Part shown: piece after piece, positions 15,233 to 24,689 of the stretch | Layout of the letters: each line of letters begins with the position of its first letter | How positions within the stretch are numbered: position 1 is the stretch's first letter | DNA from: Caldimonas brevitalea | GTDB taxonomy: Bacteria > Pseudomonadota > Gammaproteobacteria > Burkholderiales > Burkholderiaceae_C | Length of the DNA: 64,000 nucleotides | Reading direction: 5' to 3' | Assembly: GCF_001017435.1 (NCBI RefSeq) | Contig: NZ_CP011371.1 | Span: 3,348,001-3,412,000 of the forward strand | The notes under the pieces: generated by a model | The model's input: only the letters and a program-made list of their open reading frames with translations | Databases searched by the model: none | Told to the model about the DNA's origin: nothing | Translations under genes and position numbers: made by a program

Positions 15233-16453
15233 TCAGGGGCGCGACGCCACGAAGGCATCACGGGCCCGCACCGCGGTGTCGGGGAAGTCGCTGAACACCC
15301 CGTCCAGTCCCAGGCTGAAGAACTGCCGGTACTCCTGTCCGGGATCGTTGCCGTAACTGCCTGCCAAACGTTTGGCTTCATTGCGGAAGGTGTACGCGTG
15401 CACCACCAGCCCGCGCGCATGTGCGGCCTTCACGATGCTGTCGTCCGGCACGGCCTCGAAGTCCGCTTCGTTGACCACACCATCGCCGTTGACATCGATG
15501 CGCTGGCCGTTCTCGTCCAGCTTGGCGCGCACCTTGACGAGATAGCGCTTCCACGGGCCGATGCCGTCGGCATAGGTCTTGACTTCGTCCAGTCCGCGCT
15601 CCGTCAGCAGGTAGGCGTAGGTGTCGGCCGGACCCTTGCGGCCGGCCGCGGTCCAGTCATAGGGGCGGTCGTAGGGCGCGGTCAGGTCCATCTCGCCGGT
15701 GTCGGGGTTCTGGTCGTTCGCGTCCACCAGCTGCACCAGCTTGACCTGCGTCTTTTGCCGCAGCGCCTTCAGGTTGGCCTGCTCGAACGATTGGATGAAC
15801 ACCGGCGCGTCGGCGCGGTTCCAGCCGGCATCGGTCAAGGCCTTCAGCAGCTTGTCTTCGAGCGGCAGCCCGAGCGCCTGGTGATAAGTCGGGTGTTTGG
15901 TCTCGGGGTACACGCCGATCGTGCGGCCTGTCTCGCGGCCCTTGTCCTGGGCCAGCTTCAGCACCTCTTCGAAGGTGGGGATCTGGAACTGACCGTTGTA
16001 GCGCTGATCGCGATCGGCCATCGGCTGCTTCGCGCGCAGCGTGCGGATCTCGTCGAGCGTGAAGTCGGACGCGAAATAGCCTTCCTCTTCGACGCCGTCG
16101 ACGACACGCTTGCGCTTGCGATCGGCGAACTCAGGGCGGCTGGCGACGTCGGTGGTCGCAGTGATGTTGGGCTCGTGGCGGGCAATCAACCTGCCGTCGC
16201 GCGTCGACACGAGGTCGGGTTCGATGTAGTCCGCGCCCATCTCGATGGCACGCGCATACGCTTCGAGCGTGTGCTCCGGCAGGTAGCCGCTGGCACCCCG
16301 GTGGCCGATCACGAGCGGGCGCGAGGCGGCCGGCTGCTCCGGCAGGGGCTGGTTGCCGCCCTCGCCGGCGTTGTCGTCGTCACCGCCGCCGCAGGCGGCG
16401 AGTGCGACGGCGGCGACCAGCGAGACGATCTGCAGCTTCGACTTGAACACCAT
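15233..16453 (-). CDS. glpQ: secreted glycerophosphodiester phosphodiesterase (lipoprotein)
   Basis: 406 residues from ATG at 16453, with GAGG before it. The N terminus ends in LAAC followed by GGGDDDN, a lipobox with an acidic +2 region, so the protein is predicted to be a lipoprotein. The GDPD barrel starts [38 protein letters not shown]; the HRG and E-x-D residues are catalytic and metal-binding in this family, and HEPN follows. The length and the insertion after HEPN fit periplasmic GlpQ rather than cytoplasmic UgpQ. It hydrolyses glycerophosphodiesters to glycerol-3-phosphate and an alcohol. No glpT or phosphate-regulated neighbour is seen. Confidence 0.9.
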   Translation of the reverse strand: MVFKSKLQIVSLVAAVALAACGGGDDDNAGEGGNQPLPEQPAASRPLVIGHRGASGYLPEHTLEAYARAIEMGADYIEPDLVSTRDGRLIARHEPNITATTDVASRPEFADRKRKRVVDGVEEEGYFASDFTLDEIRTLRAKQPMADRDQRYNGQFQIPTFEEVLKLAQDKGRETGRTIGVYPETKHPTYHQALGLPLEDKLLKALTDAGWNRADAPVFIQSFEQANLKALRQKTQVKLVQLVDANDQNPDTGEMDLTAPYDRPYDWTAAGRKGPADTYAYLLTERGLDEVKTYADGIGPWKRYLVKVRAKLDENGQRIDVNGDGVVNEADFEAVPDDSIVKAAHARGLVVHAYTFRNEAKRLAGSYGNDPGQEYRQFFSLGLDGVFSDFPDTAVRARDAFVASRP

Positions 16454-16532
16454 GGTTCCTCGTTCTGGTGAGAAACCGGCAGTGTGGCGCGCTGGCGTGA
16501 CAGCGGTTTGACGTGAGGCGCGTCGTGCCGTA

Positions 16533-16877
16533 TCAGCGCGGGCTTTCGTAGAACACGTAGTTGGTGGCGAAGTCGCCGATCTCGAAGTACACCCGCTTCT
16601 CGCCGTCGTCGACCTGCCCGTTGAGGTTTTCGTCCAGCACGCCGTAGCCGAACCGGTACGACCTCGGCACGTTGTCGGTGGTGCCCATCGCGGTGCTCAT
16701 CTTGTCGATCTTCAGGAAACGACGGACCAGTTTGTCACCGGCATAGACCTCGAGTACACCGTTGGTCCCGGTCCAGTTCTGAATGTCGCGGCGCCACTGG
16801 TTCTGCTGCTCCTGGGTGCAGCCGGCGAGCGCGATCAGCGTCACCAGGCTCGCCACGGTGGTACGGTGCTTCATCAT
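16533..16877 (-). CDS. small lipoprotein of unknown function
   Basis: 114 residues. The start at 16877 is chosen because AGGAGG lies six bases upstream; a second ATG follows immediately. The N terminus [20 protein letters not shown] is a lipoprotein signal with lipobox LAGC. The mature protein has [26 protein letters not shown] and [27 protein letters not shown]. The [13 protein letters not shown] segment resembles an EF-hand-like acidic loop but is too short to call. Lies 11 bases from upp on the same strand. Confidence 0.75.
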   Translation of the reverse strand: MMKHRTTVASLVTLIALAGCTQEQQNQWRRDIQNWTGTNGVLEVYAGDKLVRRFLKIDKMSTAMGTTDNVPRSYRFGYGVLDENLNGQVDDGEKRVYFEIGDFATNYVFYESPR

Positions 16878-16888
16878 TGTTCGCCTCC

Positions 16889-17521
16889 TCACTCCTGCTT
16901 GGTGCCGAAGATCTTGTCGCCCGCATCGCCCAGCCCCGGGATGATGTAGCCGTTCTCGTTCAGATGATGATCCACCGCGGCGGTCCAGCAGCGCACCTCG
17001 GGGTGCGCCCGGTCGAGGGCCTGCACCCCCTCGGGCGCGGCCACCAGCACCAGCGCGCGGATGTCCTGGCAGCCCTTGCGTTTGAGCAGGTCGACCGTCG
17101 CAATCATCGAGCCCGCGGTGGCGAGCATCGGGTCGATGATGAGCGCGGTGCGCGCCGCGAGATCACCGACGAAGTTCTCGAAATAGTGCTCGGGCTGCAG
17201 CGTGTCGTGGTTACGCGACAACCCGACCACGCTGATCTTGGCGTTGGGGATCATGTCGAGCACGCCGTCGAGCATGCCCAGGCCGGCGCGCAGGATGGGG
17301 ACCACCGTGACCTTCTTGCCGCGGATCTGGTCGACCTCGGTCGGCCCGCTCCAGCACTCGATGGTGGTCTTCTCGAGCGGAAAGTCGGCGGTGGCCTCGT
17401 AGGCCAGCAGACGCGCCACCTCGGCCGTCAGCTCCCGGAACTTCTTGGTCGAGATGTCGACCTCGCGCATCAGACCGACTTTGTGTTTGACGAGGGGGTG
17501 CTTGACTTCGATGACGGGCAT
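16889..17521 (-). CDS. upp: uracil phosphoribosyltransferase
   Basis: 210 residues from ATG at 17521 ([20 protein letters not shown]), the usual UPRTase start; the extension to 17605 is not family-like. The cytoplasmic enzyme makes UMP from uracil and PRPP in pyrimidine salvage. The PRPP-binding loop is [14 protein letters not shown] and the uracil-binding C terminus is [18 protein letters not shown]. Length matches E. coli Upp (208). Neighbours do not form a pyrimidine operon. Confidence 0.97.
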   Translation of the reverse strand: MPVIEVKHPLVKHKVGLMREVDISTKKFRELTAEVARLLAYEATADFPLEKTTIECWSGPTEVDQIRGKKVTVVPILRAGLGMLDGVLDMIPNAKISVVGLSRNHDTLQPEHYFENFVGDLAARTALIIDPMLATAGSMIATVDLLKRKGCQDIRALVLVAAPEGVQALDRAHPEVRCWTAAVDHHLNENGYIIPGLGDAGDKIFGTKQE

Positions 17522-17630
17522 GGTGGTGTGCTGCGCCGCCGCGGCAGCGCCAGCGTCGATGGGACAGACAGAGATGGCAGTGTAGCGGGCCGGCCCGACG
17601 GGCACCGAGCGCCCTCGCTGCCCGAGCGGC

Positions 17631-18389
17631 TCAGGTCAACAGCAGGGGCAAGCCGTGTGCGGCCGTGTCGCGCAGCACCAGATGGGCGGTGTCGTCCAGT
17701 TCGCTGGGCTGCGGGTTCAGCACCACCACCTTGGCGCCCGCCTGCCGGGCCAACAGCGGCAAGCCGGCCGCTGGGTAGACGGCGCCCGAGGTCCCGACCA
17801 CCAGCATCACGTCGCAGTCGTTCGCCGCATCTTCGGCCGCCTGCAACGCCTGCCCCGGCAGGGCCTCGCCGAACCAGACCACGCCGGGCCGCACCCGGTT
17901 GCCGCAGGTCTCGCAATGCGGCGGCCGCCCGGGCGTCGCGGTGCTCGTGTCGCAGGGCGGCTGGCCGCCTTTCCAGCGTGGGCAGGGGTCGAGCCAGCGG
18001 TCGACGAACAGGCCGCCATGGAGGCACACCACGTCATCGCTGCCGGCACGCTGGTGCAGATCATCGACGTTCTGCGTGATCAGCGTCATGCGCCCGGGAT
18101 GTCGCCGCTGCCACTCGGCCAGTGCCACATGCCCGCCATTCGGCTGTGCCTGGGCCACGCCTTCACGACGGGAGGCATACCAGTCCCAGACCAGTTGCGG
18201 GTCGGCGCGGTAGCCGGCTTCGGTGGCCAACTGCTGTGGATCGAACCGAGCCCACATCCCGCCCAGCGCGTCCCGGAAGGTGGGCACGCCGCTTTCCGCG
18301 GACATGCCGGCACCGGTCGACACGCACAAGCGCCGCGCCTGCGCGATCCACTCGCGGGCGGTGTCGAGGTCAGCGTTCGTGATCGTCAT
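17631..18389 (-). CDS. sirtuin, NAD-dependent protein deacylase (CobB/SIRT5-like)
   Basis: 252 residues from ATG at 18389. Sirtuin motifs in order: [17 protein letters not shown] (NAD loop), [14 protein letters not shown] (catalytic region with TQNVD), LHGG (catalytic His), a zinc pair-and-pair CPRW...CETCGN, then [12 protein letters not shown] and [24 protein letters not shown] stretch in the helical module contains the Y-x-x-R pair associated with desuccinylase activity in CobB and SIRT5, so succinyl or related acyl-lysines may be substrates. The region between the zinc Cys pairs is longer than usual ([14 protein letters not shown]). The start lies 4 bases after the rlmB stop, so the two are co-transcribed. 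Confidence 0.92.
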   Translation of the reverse strand: MTITNADLDTAREWIAQARRLCVSTGAGMSAESGVPTFRDALGGMWARFDPQQLATEAGYRADPQLVWDWYASRREGVAQAQPNGGHVALAEWQRRHPGRMTLITQNVDDLHQRAGSDDVVCLHGGLFVDRWLDPCPRWKGGQPPCDTSTATPGRPPHCETCGNRVRPGVVWFGEALPGQALQAAEDAANDCDVMLVVGTSGAVYPAAGLPLLARQAGAKVVVLNPQPSELDDTAHLVLRDTAAHGLPLLLT

Positions 18390-18393
18390 GGCC

Positions 18394-19125
18394 TCAGCCG
18401 CGCTGGCGCAGCGCTTCGTAGAGACAGATGCCACTGGCCACCGAGACGTTGAGGCTCTCGACGGCGCCACGCATCGGCAGCTGCACCAGCTCGTCGCAGG
18501 TCTTGCGCGTCAGCTGCCGCATGCCGGTGCCCTCGGCACCCAAAACCAACGCCAGCGGCCCCTTCAGCTCGACTTCATACAAAGTCTTGGGCGCATCGTC
18601 GGAGGTGCCGACCACCCAGATGTTGCGCTCCTTCAGCTCGTTGAGCGTGCGCGCGAGGTTGGTCACCATGAAGTACGGCATCGTCTCGGCTGCACCGCTG
18701 GCGACCTTGGCGACGGTCGCGTTGATGCCGGCCGCATGATCCTTCGGCGCAATCACAGCATGTGCGCCCGCGCCGTCGGCCACCCGCAGGCAGGCGCCGA
18801 GGTTGTGCGGGTCGGTCACGCCGTCGAGCACCAGCAACAAAGGCGGCTCGGTCACGGCGTCGAGCAAGTCGTCGAGCGACTTGATGTGCGGCACCGGCTC
18901 GACCTTGGCGACCACCCCCTGGTGGCGCTGGCTGCCGCACAGCTTGTGCAAACGCTCGTCGTCGCTCTCCACCAGCCGCACGCCCGCCTCCTCGGCCCGG
19001 GCGGCGAACTGGCGCATGCGCTGGTCGCGCCGCGAGGCATCGACGTAGACCTCGTGGATGGTCTGGGGCGCCGTCTTCAGGCGCACGGTCACGGCGTGAA
19101 AGCCGAACAAAATCTTGGCGGTCAT
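18394..19125 (-). CDS. rlmB: RlmB, 23S rRNA (Gm2251) 2'-O-methyltransferase
   Basis: 243 residues. N-terminal substrate-binding domain ([24 protein letters not shown]), then a SPOUT methyltransferase domain with the three TrmH motifs: [33 protein letters not shown] and [19 protein letters not shown]. It methylates the 2'-OH of G2251 of 23S rRNA using S-adenosylmethionine. The start codon and Shine-Dalgarno (GGAGCTTACTCAATG) are supplied by a diverged copy of the 63-bp repeat found at 11902. The ABC ATPase ends 43 bases upstream on the same strand and the sirtuin follows after 4 bases. Confidence 0.95.
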   Translation of the reverse strand: MTAKILFGFHAVTVRLKTAPQTIHEVYVDASRRDQRMRQFAARAEEAGVRLVESDDERLHKLCGSQRHQGVVAKVEPVPHIKSLDDLLDAVTEPPLLLVLDGVTDPHNLGACLRVADGAGAHAVIAPKDHAAGINATVAKVASGAAETMPYFMVTNLARTLNELKERNIWVVGTSDDAPKTLYEVELKGPLALVLGAEGTGMRQLTRKTCDELVQLPMRGAVESLNVSVASGICLYEALRQRG

Positions 19126-19168
19126 TGAGTAAGCTCCGGGCTGCGCACCGTGGTGCGAGCACCTTCGG
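19117..19168 (-). repeat. single diverged copy of the 63-bp repeat, forming the rlmB initiation region
   Basis: Read on the minus strand, this segment aligns by eye with the end of one 63-bp unit plus the first nine bases of the next (12178-12225), at about 44 of 53 positions with one gap. Both end in GGAG, a short spacer and ATGACCGCC. Here it fills the whole gap between the ABC ATPase stop and the rlmB start, and its ATG is the rlmB start codon. Confidence 0.75.
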
Positions 19169-19852
19169 TCATGCCGCGATGGTAGCCGCGACCCGGCCGG
19201 CCTCGATGCGGATCTGCCGGTCGCAGCGGCCGGCGATGCCGCGGTCGTGTGTCACCAGCACCAGGGTGGTGCCGCGCTCGCGGTTCAGGTCGAACATCAG
19301 CTCCATCACCTTTTCGCCGGTCGCGAAGTCGAGGCTGCCGGTGGGCTCGTCGGCCAGCAACACGGCCGGCTCGACCACAAACGCCCGGGCCAGCGCCACC
19401 CGTTGCTGCTCGCCGCCCGACAGCACCCGCGGGTAGTGACCCAGGCGCTCGCCCAGGCCGACCCGCCGCAACATCTCGGTGGCGGCCTTGCGCGCGTCGC
19501 TGCGGCCTTGCAGTTCGAGCGGCAGCATCACGTTTTCCAGCGCGGTGAGGTTGCCCATCAGCTGGAAGCTCTGGAACACGAAGCCCACCTTGGCGGCGCG
19601 CAGCGCGGCCCGGGCGTCTTCGTCGACGCTGAACAAGTCGCGTCCGGCCAGCCGCACGGTGCCTCGGGTGGGCGTGTCGAGGCCGGCGATGATGCCCAGC
19701 AGCGTGGACTTGCCCGAGCCGGAGGCGCCGACGATGGCGACCGACTCCCTCGGCGCCAGCGAGAAATCGATCTCGTGCAGAATCGTCAGCACGCCCGAGG
19801 AATCGTGCACCTGTTTGGTGACACGATCCACAACGATGATGGGTTCACTCAT
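19169..19852 (-). CDS. ybbA: ABC transporter ATP-binding protein, LolD/YbbA type
   Basis: 227 residues from ATG at 19852. Walker A is GASGSGKST, the Q-loop region [24 protein letters not shown] is typical of the LolD/MacB/YbbA group, the signature is [14 protein letters not shown] and Walker [13 protein letters not shown], with the switch His in LVTHD. The paired permease (YbbP) is not next to it in this window. Divergent arrangement with a TesA-like esterase is the same as in E. coli ybbA/tesA, which supports the name. Its start codon overlaps that of the esterase on the opposite strand within CATG at 19850-19853. Confidence 0.9.
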   Translation of the reverse strand: MSEPIIVVDRVTKQVHDSSGVLTILHEIDFSLAPRESVAIVGASGSGKSTLLGIIAGLDTPTRGTVRLAGRDLFSVDEDARAALRAAKVGFVFQSFQLMGNLTALENVMLPLELQGRSDARKAATEMLRRVGLGERLGHYPRVLSGGEQQRVALARAFVVEPAVLLADEPTGSLDFATGEKVMELMFDLNRERGTTLVLVTHDRGIAGRCDRQIRIEAGRVAATIAA

Positions 19853-20510
19853 GGTGTTGGAAAGCAGAAGACGTCGCGACTGTATCGCGCTTGCCCTCGC
19901 CTGCGCGGCGCTGGGACATCTCCCGGCCCGCGCGGCCGGCAGCGCACCGGCCAAGATCCTCGTCGTGGGCGACAGCCTGTCGGCCGAGTACGGACTGAAG
20001 CGCGGCACCGGCTGGGTGGCCTTGCTGACGCAACGCCTGAGCGCGCAAAAAGTGCCGGCAACGGTGATCAACGCCAGTATCAGCGGCGACACCACCTCCG
20101 GCGGGCGCTCGCGTTTGCCGGCCTTGCTGAAGCAGCATCGGCCCTCGCATGTGGTGATCGAGCTGGGCGGCAACGACGCGCTGCGCGGCTTGCCGATCCA
20201 GATGTCCGAGGCCAACCTGCGCGCCATGACCGAGGCGGCGCAAGCCGCCGGCGCCAAGGTGCTGATCGTCGGCATCCAGCTGCCGCCCAACTACGGCAAG
20301 GCCTACGGTGCCAGCTTTGCCGCCATCTTCGAGAAAGTGGCCGAGGAGCGCCGCGCGGCCCTGGTGCCGTTTTTCCTGAAAGGCGTCGCCGACATCCCTG
20401 AACCACTGGCGATGTTCCAGGACGACCGCATCCACCCGAACGAAAAGGCGCAGGTTGTCATGCTGGACAACGTTTGGCCCGCCTTGAAGGCGTTGCTCGG
20501 CGGGCGTTGA
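19851..20510 (+). CDS. tesA: TesA-like GDSL esterase (arylesterase / lysophospholipase)
   Basis: 219 residues if started at ATG 19851; GTG 19854 or TTG 19857 are also possible. The N terminus [22 protein letters not shown] looks like a signal peptide with a basic n-region, placing the enzyme in the periplasm. SGNH motifs are all present: ILVVGDSLSAEYG (Ser), INASISGDTTSGG (Gly), IELGGNDALRG (Asn) and DDRIHPNEKAQ (Asp-x-x-His). Substrates in the family are acyl-CoAs, lysophospholipids and aryl esters. It is divergent from the ABC ATPase with overlapping start codons, and convergent with phaB. Confidence 0.92.
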   Translation: MVLESRRRRDCIALALACAALGHLPARAAGSAPAKILVVGDSLSAEYGLKRGTGWVALLTQRLSAQKVPATVINASISGDTTSGGRSRLPALLKQHRPSHVVIELGGNDALRGLPIQMSEANLRAMTEAAQAAGAKVLIVGIQLPPNYGKAYGASFAAIFEKVAEERRAALVPFFLKGVADIPEPLAMFQDDRIHPNEKAQVVMLDNVWPALKALLGGR

Positions 20511-20536
20511 GCCCCGCGACATCACCCGGGGGCGGC

Positions 20537-20556
20537 GGGCGGCAACGATGCCGCCC
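20537..20556. terminator. candidate bidirectional terminator hairpin between tesA and phaB
   Basis: GGGCGGCA-ACGA-TGCCGCCC is a perfect 8-bp stem with a 4-base loop, and flanking GGGGGC/CCCCC can extend or compete with it. It lies in the 61-base gap between the convergent tesA and phaB stops. There is no T-run on either side. Confidence 0.55.
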
Positions 20557-20571
20557 CCGCAGCGACCGGGC

Positions 20572-21309
20572 TCACCCCATGTGCAGCCCGCCGTTGATCG
20601 AGAAATCGGCCCCGGTCGCGAAACCGGCCTCTTCCGACGCCACCCACGACACGATGGAGGCAATCTCGTCGGGTGTACCCAGGCGCTTGACCGGGATGGT
20701 CGCGACGATCTTGTCGAGCACGTCGGGCTTGATCGCGCGCACCATGTCGGTCCCGATATAGCCCGGGCTGACGGTGTTCACCGTCACGCCCTTGCTCGCC
20801 AGTTCCTGCGCCAATGCCATCGTGAAGCCGTGCATGCCCGCCTTGGCCGCCGAGTAGTTGGTCTGGCCGGCCTGGCCCTTCTCGCCGTTCACCGACGAGA
20901 TCTGGATGATGCGGCCCCAGCCCTTTTCGACCATGTCGCCGACCACCTGCTTGGTGACGTTGAACATGCTGTTCAGGTTGGTGTCGATCACCGCGTCCCA
21001 GTCTTCGCGGCTCATCTTCAGGAACATGCGGTCACGCGTGATGCCGGCATTGTTGACCAGCACGTCGATGACCCCATGCTCGGTCTTCGCCTTGGTGAAG
21101 GCGGCGACGGTCGAGTCCCAGTCGGCGACATTGCCGACCGAGGCATAGAAGGTGTAGCCCAGTTCCTTCTGCTGATCCAGCCACTTCACATAGTCGCGGC
21201 TCGGCCCGCAGCCGGCGATCACCTTGAAGCCATCGCGCGCCAGGCGCTGGCAGATCGAGGTGCCGATACCGCCCATGCCGCCCGTGACGTACGCAATTTT
21301 CTGAGTCAT
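20572..21309 (-). CDS. phaB: acetoacetyl-CoA reductase
   Basis: 245 residues, an NADPH-dependent short-chain dehydrogenase making (R)-3-hydroxybutyryl-CoA for polyhydroxybutyrate. Motifs: AYVTGGMGGIGTSICQRLA (nucleotide loop), LVNNAGITRD, IIQISSVNGEKGQAGQTNYSAAKAG with the Ser and Tyr-x3-Lys catalytic residues, and VNTVSPGYIGTDM. NGEKGQAGQTNYSAAKAGMHG is highly characteristic of PhaB. Third gene of the phaC-phaA-phaB operon on the minus strand, 104 bases after phaA. Confidence 0.97.
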   Translation of the reverse strand: MTQKIAYVTGGMGGIGTSICQRLARDGFKVIAGCGPSRDYVKWLDQQKELGYTFYASVGNVADWDSTVAAFTKAKTEHGVIDVLVNNAGITRDRMFLKMSREDWDAVIDTNLNSMFNVTKQVVGDMVEKGWGRIIQISSVNGEKGQAGQTNYSAAKAGMHGFTMALAQELASKGVTVNTVSPGYIGTDMVRAIKPDVLDKIVATIPVKRLGTPDEIASIVSWVASEEAGFATGADFSINGGLHMG

Positions 21310-21413
21310 GTTCTGCTCCTACTTGAGTTCGTCGTGCCGCCATGGAGCGTCGTGGTAAACAGCGGCGGGGTCCAGCGGTGTTCACCCTCCCCTCCGGCGG
21401 CGGAGAAGGAAAC

Positions 21414-22592
21414 TCAGCGCTCGACCGTCAACGCAACACCCATGCCGCCGCCGATGCACAACGAAGCAATGCCTTTGCGGGCGTCGCGCTTCTGCATCTC
21501 GTGCAGCAGCGTCACCAGGATGCGACAGCCGGACGCGCCGATCGGGTGGCCAATCGCGATGGCGCCCCCGTTCACGTTGACCTTGCTGGTGTCCCAGCCC
21601 ATTTCCTTGTGCACCGCGCAGGCCTGCGCCGCAAAGGCTTCGTTGATCTCGAGCAGGTCGAGATCGGCGGGCTTCCAGCCCGCGCGCTCGAGCGCCTTGC
21701 GCGACGCCGGCACCGGGCCCATGCCCATGTAGGCCGGATCGAGCCCGGCGCTGGCATAGGAGGCAATCCGGGCCAGCGGCTTCAAGCCCAGTGATTGCGC
21801 CTTGGCCGCGCTCATCACCACCACCGCGGCCGCACCGTCGTTGATGCCGGACGCATTGCCGGCCGTCACCGTGCCTGCCTTGTCGAACGCCGCGCGCAAG
21901 CCGCCCAGCGCCTCGGCATTGGTCTTGCGATTGATGAACTCGTCGGCGGCGAACACCACCGGGTCGCCCTTTTTCTGCGGGATCGAGACCGGCACGATCT
22001 CGTCCTTGAAGCGGCCTGACTCCTGAGCCGCCGCCGCCTTCTGCTGCGACGCCAGGGCCAGCTCGTCTTGCGCCTGGCGTGTGATGTCGTATTGCTTGGC
22101 GACGTTCTCGGCGGTGATGCCCATGTGGTACTGGTTGTACACGTCCCACAGGCCGTCGGTGATCATCGAGTCCGTCATCTTCCAGTCGCCCATGCGCTGG
22201 CCGTCGCGCGAGCCGAGCAGGACGTGCGGCGCCAGGCTCATGTTTTCCTGGCCGCCGGCGACGACGATCTCGGCGTCGCCGTCGCGGATCGCCTGCACGG
22301 CGAGCATCACGGCCTTCAGGCCCGAACCACACACCTTGTTGATGGTCATCGCCGGCACGCTGTTCGGCAAGCCGGCCTTGATCACCGCTTGCCGGGCTGG
22401 GTTCTGGCCCACGCCGGCGGTCAGCACCTGGCCCATGATCACCTCGCTGACCTGATCGCCCTGCAGCCCGGCGCGCTTGAGCACCTCGGCGATGACGATG
22501 GCGCCCAGCTCTGCCGCCGGGGTCTTGGACAGCGTGCCTCCAAACTTGCCGACCGCGGTGCGCGCGGCGGACACGATGACGATGTCAGTCAT
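21414..22592 (-). CDS. phaA: acetyl-CoA C-acetyltransferase (beta-ketothiolase)
   Basis: 392 residues from ATG at 22592 ([19 protein letters not shown]). It condenses two acetyl-CoA to acetoacetyl-CoA, the first step of polyhydroxybutyrate synthesis. Thiolase motifs: the acyl-accepting Cys88 in [28 protein letters not shown] with the catalytic His, and [11 protein letters not shown] with the second Cys. Length matches PhaA of Cupriavidus (393). A much longer in-frame extension to 23201 is rejected because it runs into phaC. It lies 47 bases downstream of phaC. Confidence 0.97.
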   Translation of the reverse strand: MTDIVIVSAARTAVGKFGGTLSKTPAAELGAIVIAEVLKRAGLQGDQVSEVIMGQVLTAGVGQNPARQAVIKAGLPNSVPAMTINKVCGSGLKAVMLAVQAIRDGDAEIVVAGGQENMSLAPHVLLGSRDGQRMGDWKMTDSMITDGLWDVYNQYHMGITAENVAKQYDITRQAQDELALASQQKAAAAQESGRFKDEIVPVSIPQKKGDPVVFAADEFINRKTNAEALGGLRAAFDKAGTVTAGNASGINDGAAAVVVMSAAKAQSLGLKPLARIASYASAGLDPAYMGMGPVPASRKALERAGWKPADLDLLEINEAFAAQACAVHKEMGWDTSKVNVNGGAIAIGHPIGASGCRILVTLLHEMQKRDARKGIASLCIGGGMGVALTVER

Positions 22593-22639
22593 GGTCGACT
22601 CCTTCTGTACGGGTTGTCTTGAAATGTGGATGGTAGAGA

Positions 22640-24520
22640 TCAGGCCTTCTGCTTCACGTAGCGTCCGGGCGCCGCTTCGATGGGCGGATGGCGGGCGCTG
22701 CCGGGGGCTTTCGGTGCGGGTACACGGCGGCCGGCCTGCGGCTCGAGCCAGGCGCTCCATTCGGGCCACCAGCTGCCGGGATGTTCGGTCGCGCCTGCAA
22801 GCCAGTCCGCCGCTTCGGCAGGCAAGGCCGCGTTGGTCCAGTAACTGCGCTTTTTCTTGCCCGGCGGGTTGATGACCCCGGCGATGTGGCCGGAGGCGCC
22901 CAGAACGAAGCGCTTGTCGCCGCTCAGGAGCGGCACCGAAGCATAGGCGCCGTCCCACGGCACGATGTGATCTTCGCGCGAACCGTAGATGAAGGCCGGC
23001 GCGTCGATACGCCCGAAGTCCAGCGGCGCGCCGCAGACCGTCAAGGCACCGGGCTCCTTGAGCTTGTTCTCGAGATAGGCGTTGCGCAAGTACCAGCAGT
23101 ACATCGGGCCCGGCAAATTGGTGCTGTCGGAGTTCCAGTACAACAGGTCGAACGGGGGTGGCGTCTGCCCTTTCAGGTAGTTGCCGACCACATAGTTCCA
23201 CACCAGGTCGTTGGGCCTGAGAAACGAGAAAGTGGCCGCCAGTTCCTGCCCGCGCAGCAAGCCGCCGCCCGCCGGGCTTTGCGCGCCGATGCTCATCTCG
23301 CGCAGGTGCACCGCCGCTTCGTCGACGAACACGTCGAGCACGCCGGTGTTGCGGAAATCGAGGAATGCGGTCAGCAAGGTGACGCTGCTGGCCGGCTTCT
23401 CACCGCGTGCCGCCAGGACCGACAGCGCCGAGGCGAGGAGCGTGCCACCGACGCAGAAGCCCAGCGTGTTGAGCTTGGGGCTGCCGCTGATCTCCTGCAC
23501 CAGCTGGATCGCGCGGATGCAGGCGTCTTCGACGTAGTCGTCCCAGTCCAGCCGGCCCATGCTGTCGTCGGCGTTGCGCCAGCTCACCATGAACACCCGC
23601 AGCCCCTGCTCGACGGCATAACGCGCCAGCGAGTTCTCTGGCTGCAGGTCGAGGATGTAGAACTTGTTGATGCAGGGCGGGACGATCAGCAGCGGATGCT
23701 CGTAGACCTCGGCCGTGAGGGGTTTGTATTCGATCAGCTGGAACAGATGGTTTTCGAACACCACGCTGCCCTCGGTCGTGGCGACGTTGCGCCCGACCTC
23801 GAACTGGCTCTCGTCGGTCTGCGACATGTGGCCCTGCTTCAAGTCCCGCAGCAGGTGTTGCAGCCCTTGCGCGATGCTCTCGCCGCCGGTCTCCAGGGCG
23901 CGCCGCTGCACCTCGGGGTTGAGCGCGAGGAAATTGCTCGGCGACGACGCGTCGATCCATTGCTGCACCGAAAAGCGGATGCGTTGGCGCGTCTTCTCGT
24001 CGGCCTCGAAGCTTTCGGCCATCTTCAGCAAGGTGCGCGCATTCAACAAATACATCGCCGCAAGAAAGCCGGCGCTGCGGTTGCCCGACCACTCCGGCGC
24101 GGCGAAGCGGCGGTCGGGCAGCGGCAGGGGCTGCGCCTTCGGATCGAGAATGCTGTTCCAGATCTGCGCGGCCTCTTTCAGGTACTCGGCCTGCAAGGCC
24201 GACCAGGCCTGCAGCGGCAGGTTCAACGGGCCGAACGACGCGGCGAGCGCAGCCGCTGCTTCGGGTGGGATAGGTGGTGGGGCCGGGGGTGATGCGCTCG
24301 CCGACGCGCCCGGGGTGGCGGACTGTGGCGCAGCATGGGGCCGCGCAGCGGCGGTGGTGTCCTCGGTCGCTACGGCGGCAGGAGCTGGCGAGGGAGCCGC
24401 CTTGACAGCGGCCGCCGGGGCCTTCGGCGCGCGAGCACGCGCGGGCGCGCGCGGCGCTGCAGCCGATTCGGCACCTGCCTTTTGCCGCTTAGAAGACCCT
24501 GTGCTTCCACCTTGCTTCAT
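22640..24520 (-). CDS. phaC: class I poly(3-hydroxyalkanoate) synthase
   Basis: 626 residues from ATG at 24520, preceded by GAGGTGA; an upstream in-frame ATG at 24583 is less likely. The enzyme polymerises hydroxyacyl-CoA on the surface of storage granules. The lipase-like box is LGFCVGGT with the nucleophile Cys356; the catalytic Asp and His lie in SREDHIVPW and [13 protein letters not shown]. The first 90 or so residues are lysine/alanine/proline-rich and low-complexity, longer than the N terminus of the Cupriavidus enzyme (589 residues). First gene of phaC-phaA-phaB. A consensus TTGACA element lies upstream. No phasin or phaR gene is in the window. Confidence 0.97.
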   Translation of the reverse strand: MKQGGSTGSSKRQKAGAESAAAPRAPARARAPKAPAAAVKAAPSPAPAAVATEDTTAAARPHAAPQSATPGASASASPPAPPPIPPEAAAALAASFGPLNLPLQAWSALQAEYLKEAAQIWNSILDPKAQPLPLPDRRFAAPEWSGNRSAGFLAAMYLLNARTLLKMAESFEADEKTRQRIRFSVQQWIDASSPSNFLALNPEVQRRALETGGESIAQGLQHLLRDLKQGHMSQTDESQFEVGRNVATTEGSVVFENHLFQLIEYKPLTAEVYEHPLLIVPPCINKFYILDLQPENSLARYAVEQGLRVFMVSWRNADDSMGRLDWDDYVEDACIRAIQLVQEISGSPKLNTLGFCVGGTLLASALSVLAARGEKPASSVTLLTAFLDFRNTGVLDVFVDEAAVHLREMSIGAQSPAGGGLLRGQELAATFSFLRPNDLVWNYVVGNYLKGQTPPPFDLLYWNSDSTNLPGPMYCWYLRNAYLENKLKEPGALTVCGAPLDFGRIDAPAFIYGSREDHIVPWDGAYASVPLLSGDKRFVLGASGHIAGVINPPGKKKRSYWTNAALPAEAADWLAGATEHPGSWWPEWSAWLEPQAGRRVPAPKAPGSARHPPIEAAPGRYVKQKA

Positions 24521-24613
24521 CGTCACCTCGAAACCCTGACCACCGGCAGCGCGGCCGCGCTGCCGATTTGCTTGTTTGTACACCGTGGCTGCCGGCGTAT
24601 GAACCGTGCGGCC

Positions 24614-24644
24614 ATAATCCTCTCGCCTCCTCGAGGCGTGTCAA
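24614..24644 (-). promoter_or_regulatory. candidate sigma-70 promoter of phaC with an inverted repeat in the spacer
   Basis: On the minus strand a perfect TTGACA (24639-24644) is followed 19 bases later by GATTAT (24614-24619), about 95 bases before the phaC start. Part of the spacer, 24624-24638, is the perfect inverted repeat CGCCTC-GAG-GAGGCG. The spacer is long for sigma-70, so an activator or repressor may act there. Confidence 0.5.
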
Positions 24645-24689
24645 CCGGGCATGTCAGCCCTTGCAGGTCCCTGAACTGATCCTGAACTG

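Noticed and set aside
20572..24520. Complete set of polyhydroxybutyrate regulators
   Set aside because: I looked for phaR, a phasin and a depolymerase next to phaCAB and saw none in the window.
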